Of a stretch of 64,000 nucleotides of DNA, positions 23,066 through 36,862 are shown in pieces. The position numbers and the translations under genes are program-made. The notes below the pieces were generated by a model that saw only the letters and a program-made list of their open reading frames with translations, did no database searches and was not told the origin of the DNA. Origin of the DNA: Pipra filicauda (Eukaryota > Chordata > Aves > Passeriformes > Pipridae); assembly GCF_003945595.2 (NCBI RefSeq), contig NW_024104443.1, positions 3,100,001 to 3,164,000 on the forward strand, written 5' to 3'. How positions within the stretch are numbered: the first letter of the stretch is position 1; each line of letters begins with the position of its first letter.

Positions 23066-26000
23066 GAGCTATATCATAGCCAAATCTTTTCTGTATATTT
23101 CTTTTTTAGGTTTATCTGTGTACTTCAATAAGCTGTAATTTCAAGTGTGTGATTATAACAGATTCTACACATTGTAATCCACCTTTCTTCAAAAACATGT
23201 AGTTTGCTTGTTAACAGACAGTCCATTCCATCAGAGTCATAATTCAGCAACTATTCAAGGAGGTGGCTGGTTAAAACTGGACTTGATTCTAAACTAAAGA
23301 AAATATACTGAAAAAACATGCTTAATGTCTGTCACTGACAGGTACAATTCTTCCTCTCTTTTTGCAGGCTATTTAATGGTTCAGTAGAAAAATCAGTGTA
23401 CAATGTCTTCCCTCAGCACCCTCTTTGCTCCACTTGCTCTTACACAGTTCTGGACACCAGTTGAGCCTTTCCACCTTCCCCATCATCTCCTGTCTGACAG
23501 CAAAGCCAGCTCACAAAGTTTCACCTCGAGGCTCACCATCCTCTTGATTACTCTGATACAGCTGTTCATAGGGTTGGACTGTGCACCAGGCCTGTGAAAT
23601 TACTCAAATAAACATACCCTTCATTTTTAAAAAATTATTCTAAAGGGCATTTTTTTTAGTCAAAATCTGCTAAAATAAAAAACTAATTCCCAAATGATGT
23701 TTTTTTTAACTCCAAACTGTTCCTCCTTGCTCAATCCCTCTTCTCCCAGCCTCCCATGGGGCCAAAAGACAAAGAGGGCATTTACAGCCGAATAGCATCT
23801 TCACTTGCTTACCCACTCTAAATTTCATTGCTCCATTTCTTTCCTACATTAATAAATGGGACAATTAAAAGAAAAAAAAAGAAAAAATAATAATAAAAAA
23901 AAAACTACAAAAGGCCAAAAGCCTGTGGGTGAGATCTAAAACATCAGCCACATTAGTTCCAGTTTGTTAGTTCTTGCTTGTCCCAAATGTGCTTTCCCTG
24001 AGCACATGTATGGGGGTACAGCATCATATCACACCGGGACATCACACCATGCCTGGACCTGGCCCCTGTGGCTGAGACACCTCCCACAGCAGCCCCCCAT
24101 CCCTTCCAGGAGAGACTTGTACTGGATGGAAAAGTCGAGGTAACATCCTTGCCAGTGCTGTGGTTCCTATAAATGAAAATTAGTATGAGTTTTCTGTGAC
24201 GCTGTGGGTAGATGTGTATCTCCTATTGTGAATAGGAGTGTTTCAGCACAGACATGTAATGGATGTCTAGCTGTCTGTAACTCTGTCTCCGTGTCTCTTG
24301 ATTTCTCTCTTTCTCTGGTGGAGTGTAATTTCACCGCTCTACTTACACTGTTACAGTCTCAATTTTATGTCTGTTTTCTAAAAGTGCTTGAATTAGGCTA
24401 TTTGACATTTCCTTGTGCTAATGCGCTCTCATCTAGAGAGAATACTGTTTTGGAAGAGATATTAATATTGTTGGGAATAGGAGAACAGAGCAAGGTTGAC
24501 AGGCAAATATTGTAAACAGCAAGCAGATTTCTGCAGGGGAAGCTTTTACCTGGTGAAGGCACAAGTCGTCAATGATGTCTGAGTAAAAAGGGTTATTATT
24601 ATTAATGGTAATTAATTGTAACATGACTATTGGTTATTATTTTATGTTGCTATAGGCTCCATGGAAGATGCCACATGAAGATGCAGCTATCCAAGGCACT
24701 TATAAGCTGCAGTGGGCTTGTTTGGGATTTACAGCACTGGACCTAATGCAAATACATCCAGGAAACCAAATTTCAGCCATCTCTTCTCAGAAATTAGGAA
24801 CTTTAAGATAACTCCAGAGTTGTCCTAAAAGGAGATGCACTGCAATAGCAGGGGGAAAAAAAGGATAGTGTGAAAACAGCAAATGATGCTGCAGGATTCT
24901 TTTCTAGCTGTGCTCCTTTCTCTCCCTTTTCTAGGTGATGTCATGTCCTGTGGAACATTCTGCTTTAAATTAGCTTGTGAAATCTGCAGAGGTAGGAAAC
25001 CTTCCCAGTTTGTGCGTATCCCATCAGGGAGTGCCCTTCCTTCTAACACCCCCAAGCACAAAGCATCATTCAGACAGACTTTCCTCTGTGCAGGATTGTG
25101 TCCAATTCTGCAGGATACTTTTATTCAAAATCTTTTTAATTCCCAGGCAGGGGATTTTACTGATTGAAAAAGTTTAATTATGAGGATGGATCACAATTAG
25201 CAGATGTGCAATACACTCAGAAGTCACAATTGCTGTTGTGTATAGAATAGGAGTGGTACGTTTCTGTACAATTTTAATTAGTTTGGAAACATTTATAACT
25301 GAGCTAATTTCTTTTGAGCTCCATCTCATGTTCCCGGAACAAAACAGAAAGCTGACTAGATGAAACCTTTGAGCACTGTTTTACCATGTGAGGTCTAGGT
25401 AAAAAAAACATGGAAACTTGTTTTATTTATTTTATAGCAGGTCTGGAATTAGTTTGAAATTGCCATTGCTTTGGCAGGGAAAATAAACTTTAAATAGAAG
25501 CAAAGTCAATCACAGTTCAAGATTTGCATTTTTACCATTGAATGTGTTTACCTGAATTATCATCTTCTAGCAGACATCTCTGCTTTGCTTTGATGTTGCT
25601 CTACCAAATGTATTTTACAAGAAACAGTCCTTAAAAACCCTCCAAACAAGTATGAAAATTTCTGTAAGGCTCATTGAGTAATATAAAGTGCAGGACTTTT
25701 AATTTTAATATGCTGTAGTGTAGAATTAAAAAATAATGAAGTGTTTTAAAGGATCCTTAGATTTTACTCCCCACTACAGCAGCAACAGATGTGTGGTGAA
25801 TATGAAGGATGATGGCAAAATAGAATAGATTTCCTATGTAGCAGGAAGATTTATAAGTTGGGTAAGATACCAAGTGACAAACCAATTGTGCAGTTGAACT
25901 AATAGTAATAAAACATTCTGTGAAGTTTGTGAGCTGTTATTACAAATGCTTGCATATAATATGTTGTGTTTAGTTCACTGCTACCTCTTCAAATTGTGTT

Positions 26001-28683
26001 TATGAAAATCTCCAAAATACAGTCTTTGCTTCCTTGTTTGAATTGACTGAACCAGTTTTTTTTCATTTATATATTTCCTGTGTTGTCTGTGTTGTCAGAA
26101 AACAAGGGAAAATCAGTTTCTCATGTGAAACACAAAAGGGCCTGACAAAGAAGTTGCATTAGCAAAATGGAAGTGTGCAATCATCAACAAAACAAAGTTT
26201 GTAGTTAATTAATTAACTAATTTCCCGGTTTGGAATACTTGGCTCATTTGAAGGGTCATTGTAACACTGATGGGTAGTGTATGAGTACTTCAGAATTAAT
26301 CCCCACACTTATTCCTCTTCTGTTATGAAACATTATAGGTTACCATTAAACTAAAATAGACACATGAAATTGTCCAACATGTACTCACAGTAACAAGTAC
26401 ATGTATGATTTTTGATATGCATTAGTAACAAAGATAGTCCAATTTTCCATCACAAATGCCACAAGAACACTTGACTGATGCTTTTGTGGAAGTTGCTATC
26501 TCTAGCTGGATTAAAGGCATTCAAGCACTCAGTTACTTTAGAGGAGGAGAGATGTTTTTTTGACGCAATATGTCCACTAGAATCTGCAGCTAAATTGCCA
26601 GGATCAATCAGAGCCTGGACCAAAACTAGTAGACAAACGACAATCCTTAAAGAATAAAACATTTAATCATATTGGAAAATGCAGAACTTCATAGATGGCT
26701 TTTATATTTGCAACCCATCAGATGTCAGCAAAGGGATACCAAGTGTGGGGATCATTTTGCAAAACATAGGCATAATTCTCAGCAATAATTCTTCCTATGC
26801 AAAGGTAGGCATCTGAAATATGCCCTATGAATCACTCTCTGGAAGTGCCTGTTAATGACCAGGGCAGCCTGGAGTGATGGGCTCCTCCCTCACTGGGGAT
26901 GTCTGGCGCTGCCAAGGCGCCTCTCTGGGGTGACCGGCTGTACCTGACTCCCTGACATGGCTGTGAAGTGTTCCAAAGTGGGATTCATCCCCCTGAGCTC
27001 CAGTTTAAATCCAGAAGGCAGATCATCACAGTCAGCAGGAACAAGAAAAGACTCTCCAGACTGCAATTGTCTCTTCTGCCACTGTACCTGGGCAAATCAC
27101 ACTGGAAAGACATCCCTCCTCAAATGCTTCCTTAGAGCCACAGAAACCATTTTATTACATTATGGAAGTGGATTTCTCTAGTTTACTGCAACTAAAAACA
27201 TATCTTTCTGGGATTGTTTTATTTTTTCCTTGAATGACGGCATTCTGTGTGATTACGATAGCACATCTGCTCATAAAATGGGCCTTCAAGACTGCTGTGA
27301 AGAACTGAGGGTGTGGATATTTGTTCAAAGTGACTGACTTGCATCCATCTGACAGCTTACTAATGGGGCACAGCTGTTTTATGTGTTCATGATTCCTTCA
27401 GCAACTCTCTACAAAGGAGTGGGAGATACAGCACTTACAGCTAAAACACTTCCCACTTGCTTGTTTCCAGCAGTAAAAAAAACCCAAAATCTCAAATGAT
27501 ACTTTTCAAGATAAACCCTACAAATGGCAGTGAATACTCTGGTAAAGATTGAAGGTAGTTATATACATAGGCTCACGTGAAATTAGTGTTTTTATTTCCT
27601 ACCATCTTTTACATCATATTTTTGCAAAGGCCATGGAACACAACTTCAATTGCATGAACATGTGCACTATCACTCAGACAATGATTTCCAAAGATAAACA
27701 AAGACATGATTCTGCTGTTTTTGCACAAATCAGATTTGAACGTTGTTTCAGTCCTTAACTTTCAGAAGTAACTGTGAACCAACTAGACAAAATTCTATTC
27801 TTCCCTAAGGAAAGGAAGTCATTAAGGGTAATTCCACACTGTTGAGCACAATCTAAGTACCTAGATAAAGAGGAAATATTTTGTTAGTTTCTATGTAGCA
27901 ATATAAATGATTGTAAACACAGAATTCTCTTCCATTTGTGAGATACTTAAATAATGTGTCTCTTAAAAGTTCATTGTTGAATGAGGTAATGAACTAGTTG
28001 GTTTTGTTTTGTGTTGTACGTGGAGTATTTGTAAAAAGATCAACAGCTTTGGAATTGAAGCTTTCTGGATAAATATAACAAAAGGTCATATGTCATATTT
28101 TTTATATGATTTTTCTTCACAGTAGGTTAAAATTGCTTTCCCACCATTTGGAAAGGAAGACTTGGGTGTTCTCTTGATTCAATCACCTGTCAAAATAAAA
28201 GATCAGGTGTTTTTGGACATCATTAACATTGAGTGTTGAGAGGGGTGTTTCCTTCTTTGAGTTGCACAATTTATTTATTTCTCCATCTAATGTGTTTCTG
28301 AACATATTAAAGTGTACTAAAATTGTCATTTGCTTAAAATAAGAATATTCAAATATTTTTTAATAAATTAATCCTTGATGGAGGAAAATGTTCCATAATA
28401 TTTCAACAGATCCATACTTTTCCTAGTTCCTTCATAAACACTGAAAGTCTGAAGATGTGAGACAGCAACTGGTACATTTTAACAGCTCCAATCATTTGTG
28501 TTGGTTAGTGTTTATGCCTATTAAAATCAAAAGTGACTTTCTGACTTTCTGTGTTTAGTTCAATGTATATCATCCATGCAGCACCATGAGAGATGCAGAA
28601 AAAAAGTTTATATTTTTTTATCAGAGTGGTGACAAATGTAGAAGAATGTCAAGAAACAATTAAAGGATTGTATAAAACTGAGA

Positions 28684-28711
28684 ATAACAACAACAACAAT
28701 AATAATAATAG
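28684..28711. repeat. Compound (AAC)n(AAT)n microsatellite
   Basis: AAC units pass into AAT units, the same compound type as at 5,177-5,229. Confidence 0.85.
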
Positions 28712-29245
28712 GAAGGACTAGCATTTGTTTTTTATTTAAGATATCTGATTGACACCAATTAATGGTAATAAGACTGACACAAAACCAAACTCTTTCCAGC
28801 AGCAAAGTCAATTCCAATGTGATTAGATATCTATGATTTCTTGCTCTTTCAATAATAATTGGGCCAAAGATTGAATTCTGTACATTGCATGCTGCGATTT
28901 AGAAGCTGAAATGAACATTGAACAGTGTTAGGCACTGAGCCTATGCATTGACATGCAAAGCCACTCAGACAGCCTGCTTCTTTTAAATAAAATCAATATT
29001 GACAGTTGGAGTATTAGCATATTGGCACTTTATAAGTAAACTATTTTACAGTTGCTGTCAGCAGGCAAAAATGTAAAGATCCAACTGATGTGAGACATGG
29101 TTAAACTGCAGCTCTGTGCTGTTTAAACAAAACTTTTTCATCAATCTTAAGACTGGCTGCAGTTGTTTTAATATTAATAAGCAGATTCAAGTCTTATGTT
29201 CTTAATGTTTAGGCTGAAGGAAGCGCCGTTTTTCTGAGCATTTTG

Positions 29246-29262
29246 CTATGCAAATTGCATAG
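29246..29262. promoter_or_regulatory. Palindromic POU octamer site in a candidate conserved element
   Basis: CTATGCAAATTGCATAG is a perfect palindrome of 8-nt arms around a single A. It contains the octamer ATGCAAAT on the plus strand and the near-octamer ATGCAATT on the other. Paired octamer half-sites are known to bind dimers of POU factors such as Oct proteins. The surrounding 29,205-29,480 has no repeat and no good reading frame. The structure is certain; the regulatory role is inference. Confidence 0.4.
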
Positions 29263-32200
29263 TAACATTTTCATGATATTAGGTAATTCAGTATTAGATT
29301 TATTTGCAATTCCAAGTGGAATGGTGACGTTTGAGCTGAATGCAATTCTGAAAATCAGCACTAATGCTCTGCTGGGTTTATAGCTTCCTACATACTCTAA
29401 GCAATCAAACAGTTCTGCAAATGTACTCTTTAACAAGTACATCCAGAATGCCACTTCATTAAACATCTTCTTGGTGTTTGTTACATTTCCCACTTCAAAT
29501 TGCTACATTTAGTTGTGAAATGACCTCTTGTAGCAACGAAAATTTATTAACTCTTCAACTCAATGTCACACAGATGAAAATAAAAGTCAAAAGGGAAATA
29601 CAAAAATGCATGGTTTTTTTTCTTTGCACATTTTTGGATATTGGTGGCACTGCCTTCATCCTCCTAGGGTAACAATTAGTGTTGTAGGTCCATGTCTCTT
29701 CTGATTTTCTGTTAAGTAACGTGGGACTAATTTTGCCCTCAAATACTGTATGCATACACTTAAGGTCCAAATTTTGTACTTTTTGCTGTTTTACTTTCTA
29801 TTATGCAATATCCGTTACAAATCTGAAGCCAGATCTACCTATCCCATGAATTATTCCCAAGCAAGAATGTTTAAATGAGTTCCCATGTAAGATGCTCTGA
29901 AGAGACTTGATGTATTAGAGTAACAATTCAGTTCTTGTTCTTCTCACTTCTAAAGTGGAAGCAAGACAGCAGCCCTTTAGCCAGCACAGTTGATTCCTTG
30001 CTCAGCACTGTATTCCCATTAGCTCAAATGTTTAGAGGTTAGAGAAAAGACTTGTAGTTAATGGGGAGTAGGATGGTTGTCCATGAGCAGATTTTCCTCT
30101 TTTCCAGATGGTTACCTGCAGTTTGTCTGATATCAACACTTCATTGTATGGAAATGTAGCTGGACCTGCAGCTAAATGCACCTTGCCCAGTGCACCAACA
30201 GTTAGTCCCACTCTATTAATTTAGGGGAAGAAAGCAAAGCTATCATGATATCCACTGGAAGTCTAAGCTGCTGCACTCCTCTCTGATGGTCACTGAGCGG
30301 AGTTTAGCTCTGCCCTATCTGTGAAGAAGCAATGCCTCAAGTACCTTGTTTCCACTATTGCCACTATGCAGGTTTAAGCACTCTCTCCAGAACAGTTCGG
30401 AACACTGAAATAAATCCACAGCTCTCAAAGCCATTTATTCTATAACAGCGATGAATGTGTTATGGTCATATATTGTGTGGCCCAAACGTTTAAAAAAATT
30501 TATTTAAAATTAAGTACTGTGTGCTATTTTAATTCTACTATCACTATAGGATGGTGCTGCACAGATCTTTAGACTTTAGCCATCACCATAATACCCAGAT
30601 TAAAATGATCAAGATCAAAAAGAGAAGCCTCTTTGTCAGCTTAACTTTCTGAAAGGTCTAGAAATGGCAATTTAAAATAGTTGAAATATTTTATTAAAAG
30701 TCCAACCAAAGAGATACATTTAAGCAACATGAACTCTTCATTTTAAAAAGAGATATATATTAATTATATCAAATGTTGAGTTGTACTGGTGGAAAAAGTG
30801 TTCTGAACAGATAGGAGAACATGGCATGAAAAATAATCAGGCACTGTTACACACACACAGAGAACTAATCTCACCACTCCATTTTATAATCTTTGTTTCA
30901 AGCAATATCAACAAAGATTTTGTCTGCAAAGGATCTAGAGGATTTCTAAAAGACTAAATTCTATTTTTATAATATGAATGCAAAATAGCAATAAAAGTAC
31001 AAGTAAAATGAAATTGGCTTAAGATTTTTTTCACTGAATTTTATCTTCTCTAATATATTGCTAAGAATAAGAAAAAAGGAGTAAATCTTTTGAGAAAGCA
31101 ATAATTTGATAGCCAAGATGAAGATAGTTCTCTAAGAAATTTTTAAAGAATTAAATATACATAACCACATTTCATAGAAACAAACTGTTTTTTAGGTTTA
31201 GGATATAATTTATAAATATTACAAAATAGAAAAGTCATGTTTTGGGTACTGATCATAGCTTTTCCCCATTGCTTTCCATTGCAAAATTATGACTGACTAT
31301 AAATTGGCCTGTTTCTGAAATTTATATGCTTAGAATGAAAAGATGTCATTAACTTATTTGTCTATTGTAGTCCATGGTGGTGAAAGCAAGTACAAAAGTG
31401 AGTAGAAATTTAATAGAAAATCTGCATTTCCAGTATATGCTGCAATAAGGAAATAATGAAAGGGACCAGATAAAAGTTACTGAGAGTCAGATTTTGGTGG
31501 TGCCTCCTCTCAAAGATTGTTCTTATCCCATGTGCTGTCCAAAAGCAGAACTGTCCCTGTCCCCAAAGCAGTGGAGAATCCAGAATGGCAAACTTTGACC
31601 CTGGTGCCATCCACTGAATTCTCCACTTAATTTTTTATTCAGAAATTAGTTTAATTGAAATATATTTCTGAATGGGAAGTGTCTACGTGAAATTATGTAG
31701 TAGCTTTTGCAGAATTAATGGCCTCTTTCGTTGCAATTGTGGAACATCATGCAATTCTCAGCACAGATCAAGTACATCAATTTGGGCTTTCTTAGCAGCT
31801 CTGTAGCAGGAGGTAGCCAGTGGTCAGACCTGCAGGCGGCACAACTCATAGACCTAGCAGAATGTTTCTCTGTCAGGCTGCTCCATGGAGCAGGGATACC
31901 TCAGTATTTGTGGAACCTTCTAAATGATGTATCTGACACAGCCTGCTGAAAGTTCGAAGGCATAATTACGGTCCTCTTCAAATCCAGTTAAAATTGAGTT
32001 CTTCTTGGAACTGCTCTGAGACTATTCCATCTTCCTGACATGGGGGCCAGTCTTTACTGGCTACCCACCATTGTACATCACACCCATCAATCCCTCAGGA
32101 AAAGGAGGCAAGAAGAGCTTCCCTCTAATCCAGAGAGTGAAAGTGAAACCTGTTTTCTCTTGATCTTCCATTCTTTCACACCATGTTGATATTCCTGTGA

Positions 32201-32932
32201 TTTACTTTTTCTAAATTCTTTTTAGGATCTGGAAGTTCTCCAGTAGCAGGGTTTTAGTGGAAAATGTTCTCTCTGCCCACCTTACACAGCTGTGGTGCAG
32301 GTTTATACTGTCTTTAATATTTTGGGTATTTTTGTCTTAGGAGGGAAAGAAACTAAAATCCACAGCCCCAAAACTGCATGACTTTTTGAGTAGCGTAGGC
32401 TCCAGTGAACCATAGAGAATAGGTAGGGTGGTGTAGGACTTGTCTTGGAATTGTCCAGATGATCTCAGTTAGACAGCAGAATGTATTTCTTCTTTATAGG
32501 TTGTCCCACCACACTTCTAGTAAAGAGCTTGAAAACAGGATTGAGCCAAAACTTTTTAAGTTTATCTTGATTCCAGGAGCCACAACCTTTTTGTGATTCT
32601 CATCTGAAATAAGAAATCAGCATAGTTGGGTATCTGAAAATGTCAGTGAGCCCAGCCTAGGCTCCTTGCTCATTACAGAACATAAAACCAGCTAAGGCCT
32701 TATTGGTTTTGAGTTTAATTCTATGGCAAACTGACAACAATTTTCACTTTCTAATACCTGTCTCCTGTAAAGTAACAGTTCTCATCCTTACACAGTGTAT
32801 ACTTACTTGCAAACATCATTTATACCAGGCTATGGAAAGTAAGCATTTAATTCCCAGCAGTTTTTAGAATGCCATTACAGATTGTATTTGAATTTATATA
32901 TTACACAAAGAGTAATTATGTTCATGTAAAGC

Positions 32933-32956
32933 AATGATGATGATGATGATGGTGAT
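32933..32956. repeat. (ATG)n microsatellite
   Basis: About seven ATG/GAT units with one GGT interruption. Confidence 0.8.
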
Positions 32957-33352
32957 AAGATCAAGCAGCAGATGTGTGAACGTAAATGCTTGCTCCTTTA
33001 TTTTTAAACATCAGATGAGCTAAATGGAAGCTCTAGCATCTTTTGGGGATCATTTTGTTAACTCAATATAAATAATTCTTTATGTTTTATTGTCCATTTG
33101 GAGATACAGTATATCACAGTCAGATGTTCTTCACACTGCTGATATTATAGCAGCACTGATATCGTCACTTTATTGGTAACTAATTAAGAAACACATTAGG
33201 TAAGATGTCTTTAAAATGCAAAAGCAAGAGAACGTTTAAAAGTTAGTGGGTCTCATCAAGCCTTGTAGATACTTACCTTGTCTGTTCTCAAGTCTACTGC
33301 AGCACAGTAGACTTCAATATTTTAATTCTTAAAGAGGGCTTGTGATACAGGT

Positions 33353-33642
33353 GGCGACAGACTTTTTAGTAGGCCCTGTAGTGACAGCATGGGGGAAATG
33401 GTTTTAAGCTACAAAAAGATGGGTTGCAGACTAGACAAAAGGAAGACTTTTTTTTTATGATGAGGGTGGTGAGGCCCTGGCATAGGTTGCCTGGAGAGGT
33501 GGTGAGTGACTCATCCCTGAAAACATTCAAGATTAGGTTAGACAGGGCTCTGAGCAACCTGATCAAATGTCAAATGTCCCAGGTCATTGCAGGGTAGTTG
33601 GACTAGATGACCTTTAAAGGTCCAAACCATTCTATGATCTGC
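33353..33642 (+). mobile_element. CR1 LINE 3'-end fragment
   Basis: The sequence follows the CR1 3' region. It has a GACAGACTTTTTAG start, then ATGGTTTTAAGCT, TGAGGGTGGTGAGGCCCTGG, GGTTGCCTGGAGAGGTGGTG and GGACTAGATGACC, and ends near CATTCTATGATC. The copy is 5' truncated, as most CR1 copies are, and has no coding capacity. Confidence 0.9.
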
Positions 33643-35371
33643 AGCCTCTTGGGCTTTCTCACCTTTGCCCATCTCATGAAATCTTCAAGAAGATATAGGC
33701 TGGACTGGATGTGGCACTCTACAGCCAGCAGAGGAGTCAGAGGTACCTCCTATCTGTTCTTTGCTGTATTCTCTTCGGTGATTCAATGGGAGCATAGTAA
33801 ACACAGGCTTATGTCACACCTTTACCTTCCTGAGCATTATCCCTTCCTGCAGCTGCTTGGGACATGCCCTAACCCTGATGCCCCAGGGTGTGAGACCCTC
33901 TCAAGCCCACAGCATCTGTCCTCTGTATAAAGTACTTCAGATTTTCTGAGCTGGGAAGGGAGAGGCTGCAAGTTGGGCAGTAGATGAAGAAGGAGGAAGC
34001 TCAACAGTGAAATGTGTGTCAGAAGTGAGGCCAAATCTCAGTTGCTGTGATTCCTTCACATAAAACACCCAAATGAGAGAAGAGGAGGGAAGAGGTAGGG
34101 CGCCACCAGGGCCTTTCTATATGTGAGGTAGGAAGAAAATTCACATTATTTGGCACCAGCTGTGCTAGGCATAGCCCAAAGTCAAGCTTTGCGTGCTGAG
34201 ACTCAAAAACACTTTGGACGTGGGGATTGATAGGATGGCTGCATCACAGTATGTCCGAGTAAGAGATGGTACCTGTTACTTTAATAAAAAAGCACAGAGG
34301 AAATTGTAGAAAACAGTAGGAACAGGCTCTTGAACAGGGTCAGTAGGTCTTCTGCCATAAACTTTCCTCAACAGTTTGGCTCCATGACATGGAGGAAAAG
34401 CAGTGTTTCAGTCCAGGCTGTGATGAATAGACCTAGTTGGAAGGAGTTACAATGGTTATAATACATTATAAAATCATTTGTAATTTATAAGAAGAAGAAA
34501 AGATCAAGGATTCATTCCACTAACCTCAAACAATTTATTGATATTAAATCATATTAAGTCCCTGTTATTTTCTTGTATTTGGCATTTTCTTCTGGATGTT
34601 GATTCTGCTCTGCTTTGGCCTCCTGCCAAATGTACATCAAGTCAGTTCCAAACGCCATCTTCTGTATAAAATATGAAGTGAAATAATTATATTTCAGAGC
34701 AGTTTATAGAAAAAAATATGGGCAGGTGTAGGGTAAACCCATAGCTTTAAACAGATATATCACATGAACTGTTTGATTAGACCATGTATAAATAATAGGT
34801 TCATCTATACGATTCACACACATGGGACATAAAGATAGCTCAGGGACCTCAGTAACCTGTTTGTTGTGAGTCTGAGAGACAAATTCTTATACATCTGCTT
34901 AGCCTAATATTTATTTTCAGACTAATGCAAATAACGTCTTCATGTCATGTAACTATTGTCAGAGAGAGGTAAATCAAGAAAAACTCCACTGAACTTAGAC
35001 CTAGTCACAGCTGTAAGAACAGGAGCATGCTTGCATATTTAGGTATATATTGCATTCAGGATTAAGCTATAAAATTCCCAGAGTGGTTACATTTTTTATT
35101 TAAGATTTTTTAAAAGCCTTTTGGTTTATTATAATCTCTAATTAGTGTCTGGAGAAAGAGTCACACACTCTTCTCTAAGAAAAGTTCTTTTTTAGTAAGA
35201 AAAATAAGATATTTTGGCAAAAAGTTCTTACAGGAGTAAAATACAACCAAGAAAAATGCATTTCACTATGCTTCATGTTCAGCACGAAGACCCATTCCAC
35301 AGGAAACTCTCACTAAAACAATCCATATATCAGCTTAAGTAAAACACAATTCGTTGGTTTTAAGTTACCCA
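33643..35371. other. No gene seen
   Basis: The part 33,650-33,930 is somewhat GC-richer and carries a 107-codon frame that partly overlaps the CR1 tail and has no motif. The rest is AT-rich. Nothing recognisable as exon, LTR or RNA gene. Confidence 0.45.
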
Positions 35372-35470
35372 CAAGAGAAGGAAAAGAGTAAAAGAATAAA
35401 ACAGATTAAAAGGGATAAAGAAATAAAGAAGAAAGAGAGAAGGAGAGACAAAAAAGGAAAAAAAAAAGGG
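35372..35470. repeat. A/G-rich purine tract upstream of CR1
   Basis: About 100 bases are almost all A and G, with units such as AAAGAG, GAAAG and a long A run near 35,455-35,467. It encodes a Lys/Arg-rich frame that is not a gene. It lies about 140 bases before the CR1 insertion. Confidence 0.75.
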
Positions 35471-35617
35471 TTACTGACAAGATTCGATGATTCACATGGT
35501 GCCAGCTGGAGAGGGAGAAGAGAAGAGGCAGACTGCATGGAGTCTTGTGTATTTATAGAGTTCAGTTTTCCCTCCCAGGCAGGATATCACACAGCATGTA
35601 CGGGATGGACAAAGGAT

Positions 35618-36862
35618 TAGACCCAGCCAACATGGGTTTAGGAAGGACAGGTCCTGTCTGACCAATCTGATCTCCTTTTATGATCAGGTGACCCGCCTGG
35701 TGGATGAGGGGAAGGCTGTGGATGTGTCTATCTGGACTTCAGCAAAGTCTTTGACACCGTCTCCCATAGCATTCTTCTGAAAAAGCTGACAGCCCACGGC
35801 TTGGACAAGGCTGGGTTAAGAACTGGCTGATGGCTGGGCCCAGAGAGTGGTGGTGAACAGCGCTGCATCCAGTTGGTGGCTGGTCACCAGTAGTGTCCCC
35901 TGGGGATCGATCGGTGTTGGGTCCAGTTCTGTTTAATATCTTTATTGATTATTTAGATGAGAGTACCATTAGCAAATTTGCAGATGACACCAAGTTGGGG
36001 GAGAGTGTTGGTCTGCTAGAAGGCAGGAGGGCTCTGCAGAGGGACCTGGATAGGTTGGAGAGTTGGGCTGATTCCAACGGGATGAGGTTTAACAAGGCCA
36101 AGTGCCGGGTCCTGCACTTTGGCCACAACAACCCCCTGCAGCACTACAGGCTGGGGACTGAGTGGCTGGAGAGCAGCCAGACAGAGAGGGACCTGGGAGT
36201 TTGGATTGACAGGAAGCTGAACATGAGCCAGCAGTGTGCCCAGGTGGTCAAGAAGGCCAAGGGCATCCTGGCCTGGATCAGGAACAGTGTGGCCAATAGG
36301 ACCAGGGAAGTGATTCTTCCCCTATACTCTGCACTGGTGAGGCCACACCTGGAGTGCTGTGTCCAGTTCTGGGCCCCTCAGTTCAGGAAGGATATTGAGG
36401 TGCTGGAGCAGCTCCAGAGAAGAGCAACGAGGCTGGTGAAGGGACTCGAGCACAAGTCCTATGAGGAGAGGCTGAGGGAGCTGGGGTTGTTTATCCTGGA
36501 GAAGAGGAGGCTCAGAGGTGACCTCATCACTCTCTACAACTCCCTGAAAGGAGGTTGTAGCCAGGTGGGGGTTGGTCTCTTCTCCCAGACAACTGTGAGT
36601 AAGATATGGGCATAATCCTAAACTCTGCCAGGGGAGATTCAGATTAGATATTAGGAAGAAATTCTTTCCAGAGAGGGTAATCAGGCATTGGAATGGGCTG
36701 CCCAGGGAAGTAGTGGATTCTCCATCCCTGGAGGTTTTTAAGATGAAACTGGATGTGGCACTTAGTGCCATGGTCTAGTAACCACAGTGGTCTTGGATCA
36801 AGGGTTGGACTTGATGATCTCAGAGGTCTTTTCCAGCCCTCTTTATTCTATGATTCTATATC
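35618..36862 (+). mobile_element. CR1 LINE, 5'-truncated copy with 3' end
   Basis: About 1.25 kb of CR1 runs from the RT block before the first catalytic Asp (CATGGGTTTAGGAAGGACAG near 35,630) through the C-terminal domain and 3' untranslated region. It ends in the octamer-type tail TTCTATGATTCTAT (36,846-36,859). There is no poly(A), as expected for CR1. The first part is frameshifted around 35,722 and 35,810-35,900; the part after 35,893 is open. The 3' region contains GCACTTAGTGCCATGGTCTA, a text I associate with CR1-J/E-like bird subfamilies, though the subfamily is not certain. Confidence 0.95.
35893..36615 (+). pseudogene. CR1 ORF2 remnant: reverse transcriptase C-terminal half
   Basis: A 240-codon open stretch encodes the RT palm and thumb of a CR1 [17 protein letters not shown] is the motif before the active site. 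FADD at 35,977-35,988 is the catalytic Asp pair. [30 protein letters not shown] text and [13 protein letters not shown] follow. CR1 RT copies element RNA into DNA at a nicked target. The endonuclease and first RT motifs are absent or frameshifted, so this copy cannot move. Its long open frame suggests a fairly young insertion for a CR1. Confidence 0.9.

Larger units (their letters stand above)
23066..33352. other. AT-rich single-copy DNA, no gene seen
   Basis: About 10 kb with no recognised exon or transposon. Small features are an A-rich run at 23,868-23,907, an AAC/AAT microsatellite at 28,684-28,711, the palindrome TTAATTAATTAA near 26,206-26,217, an octamer palindrome at 29,246-29,262 and an ATG repeat at 32,933-32,956. 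The stretches 28,850-29,150 and 29,205-29,480 read like vertebrate conserved enhancers, being dense in ATGCAAAT-, TAAT- and CATTAA-type words. This is an impression that needs an alignment. Confidence 0.45.
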
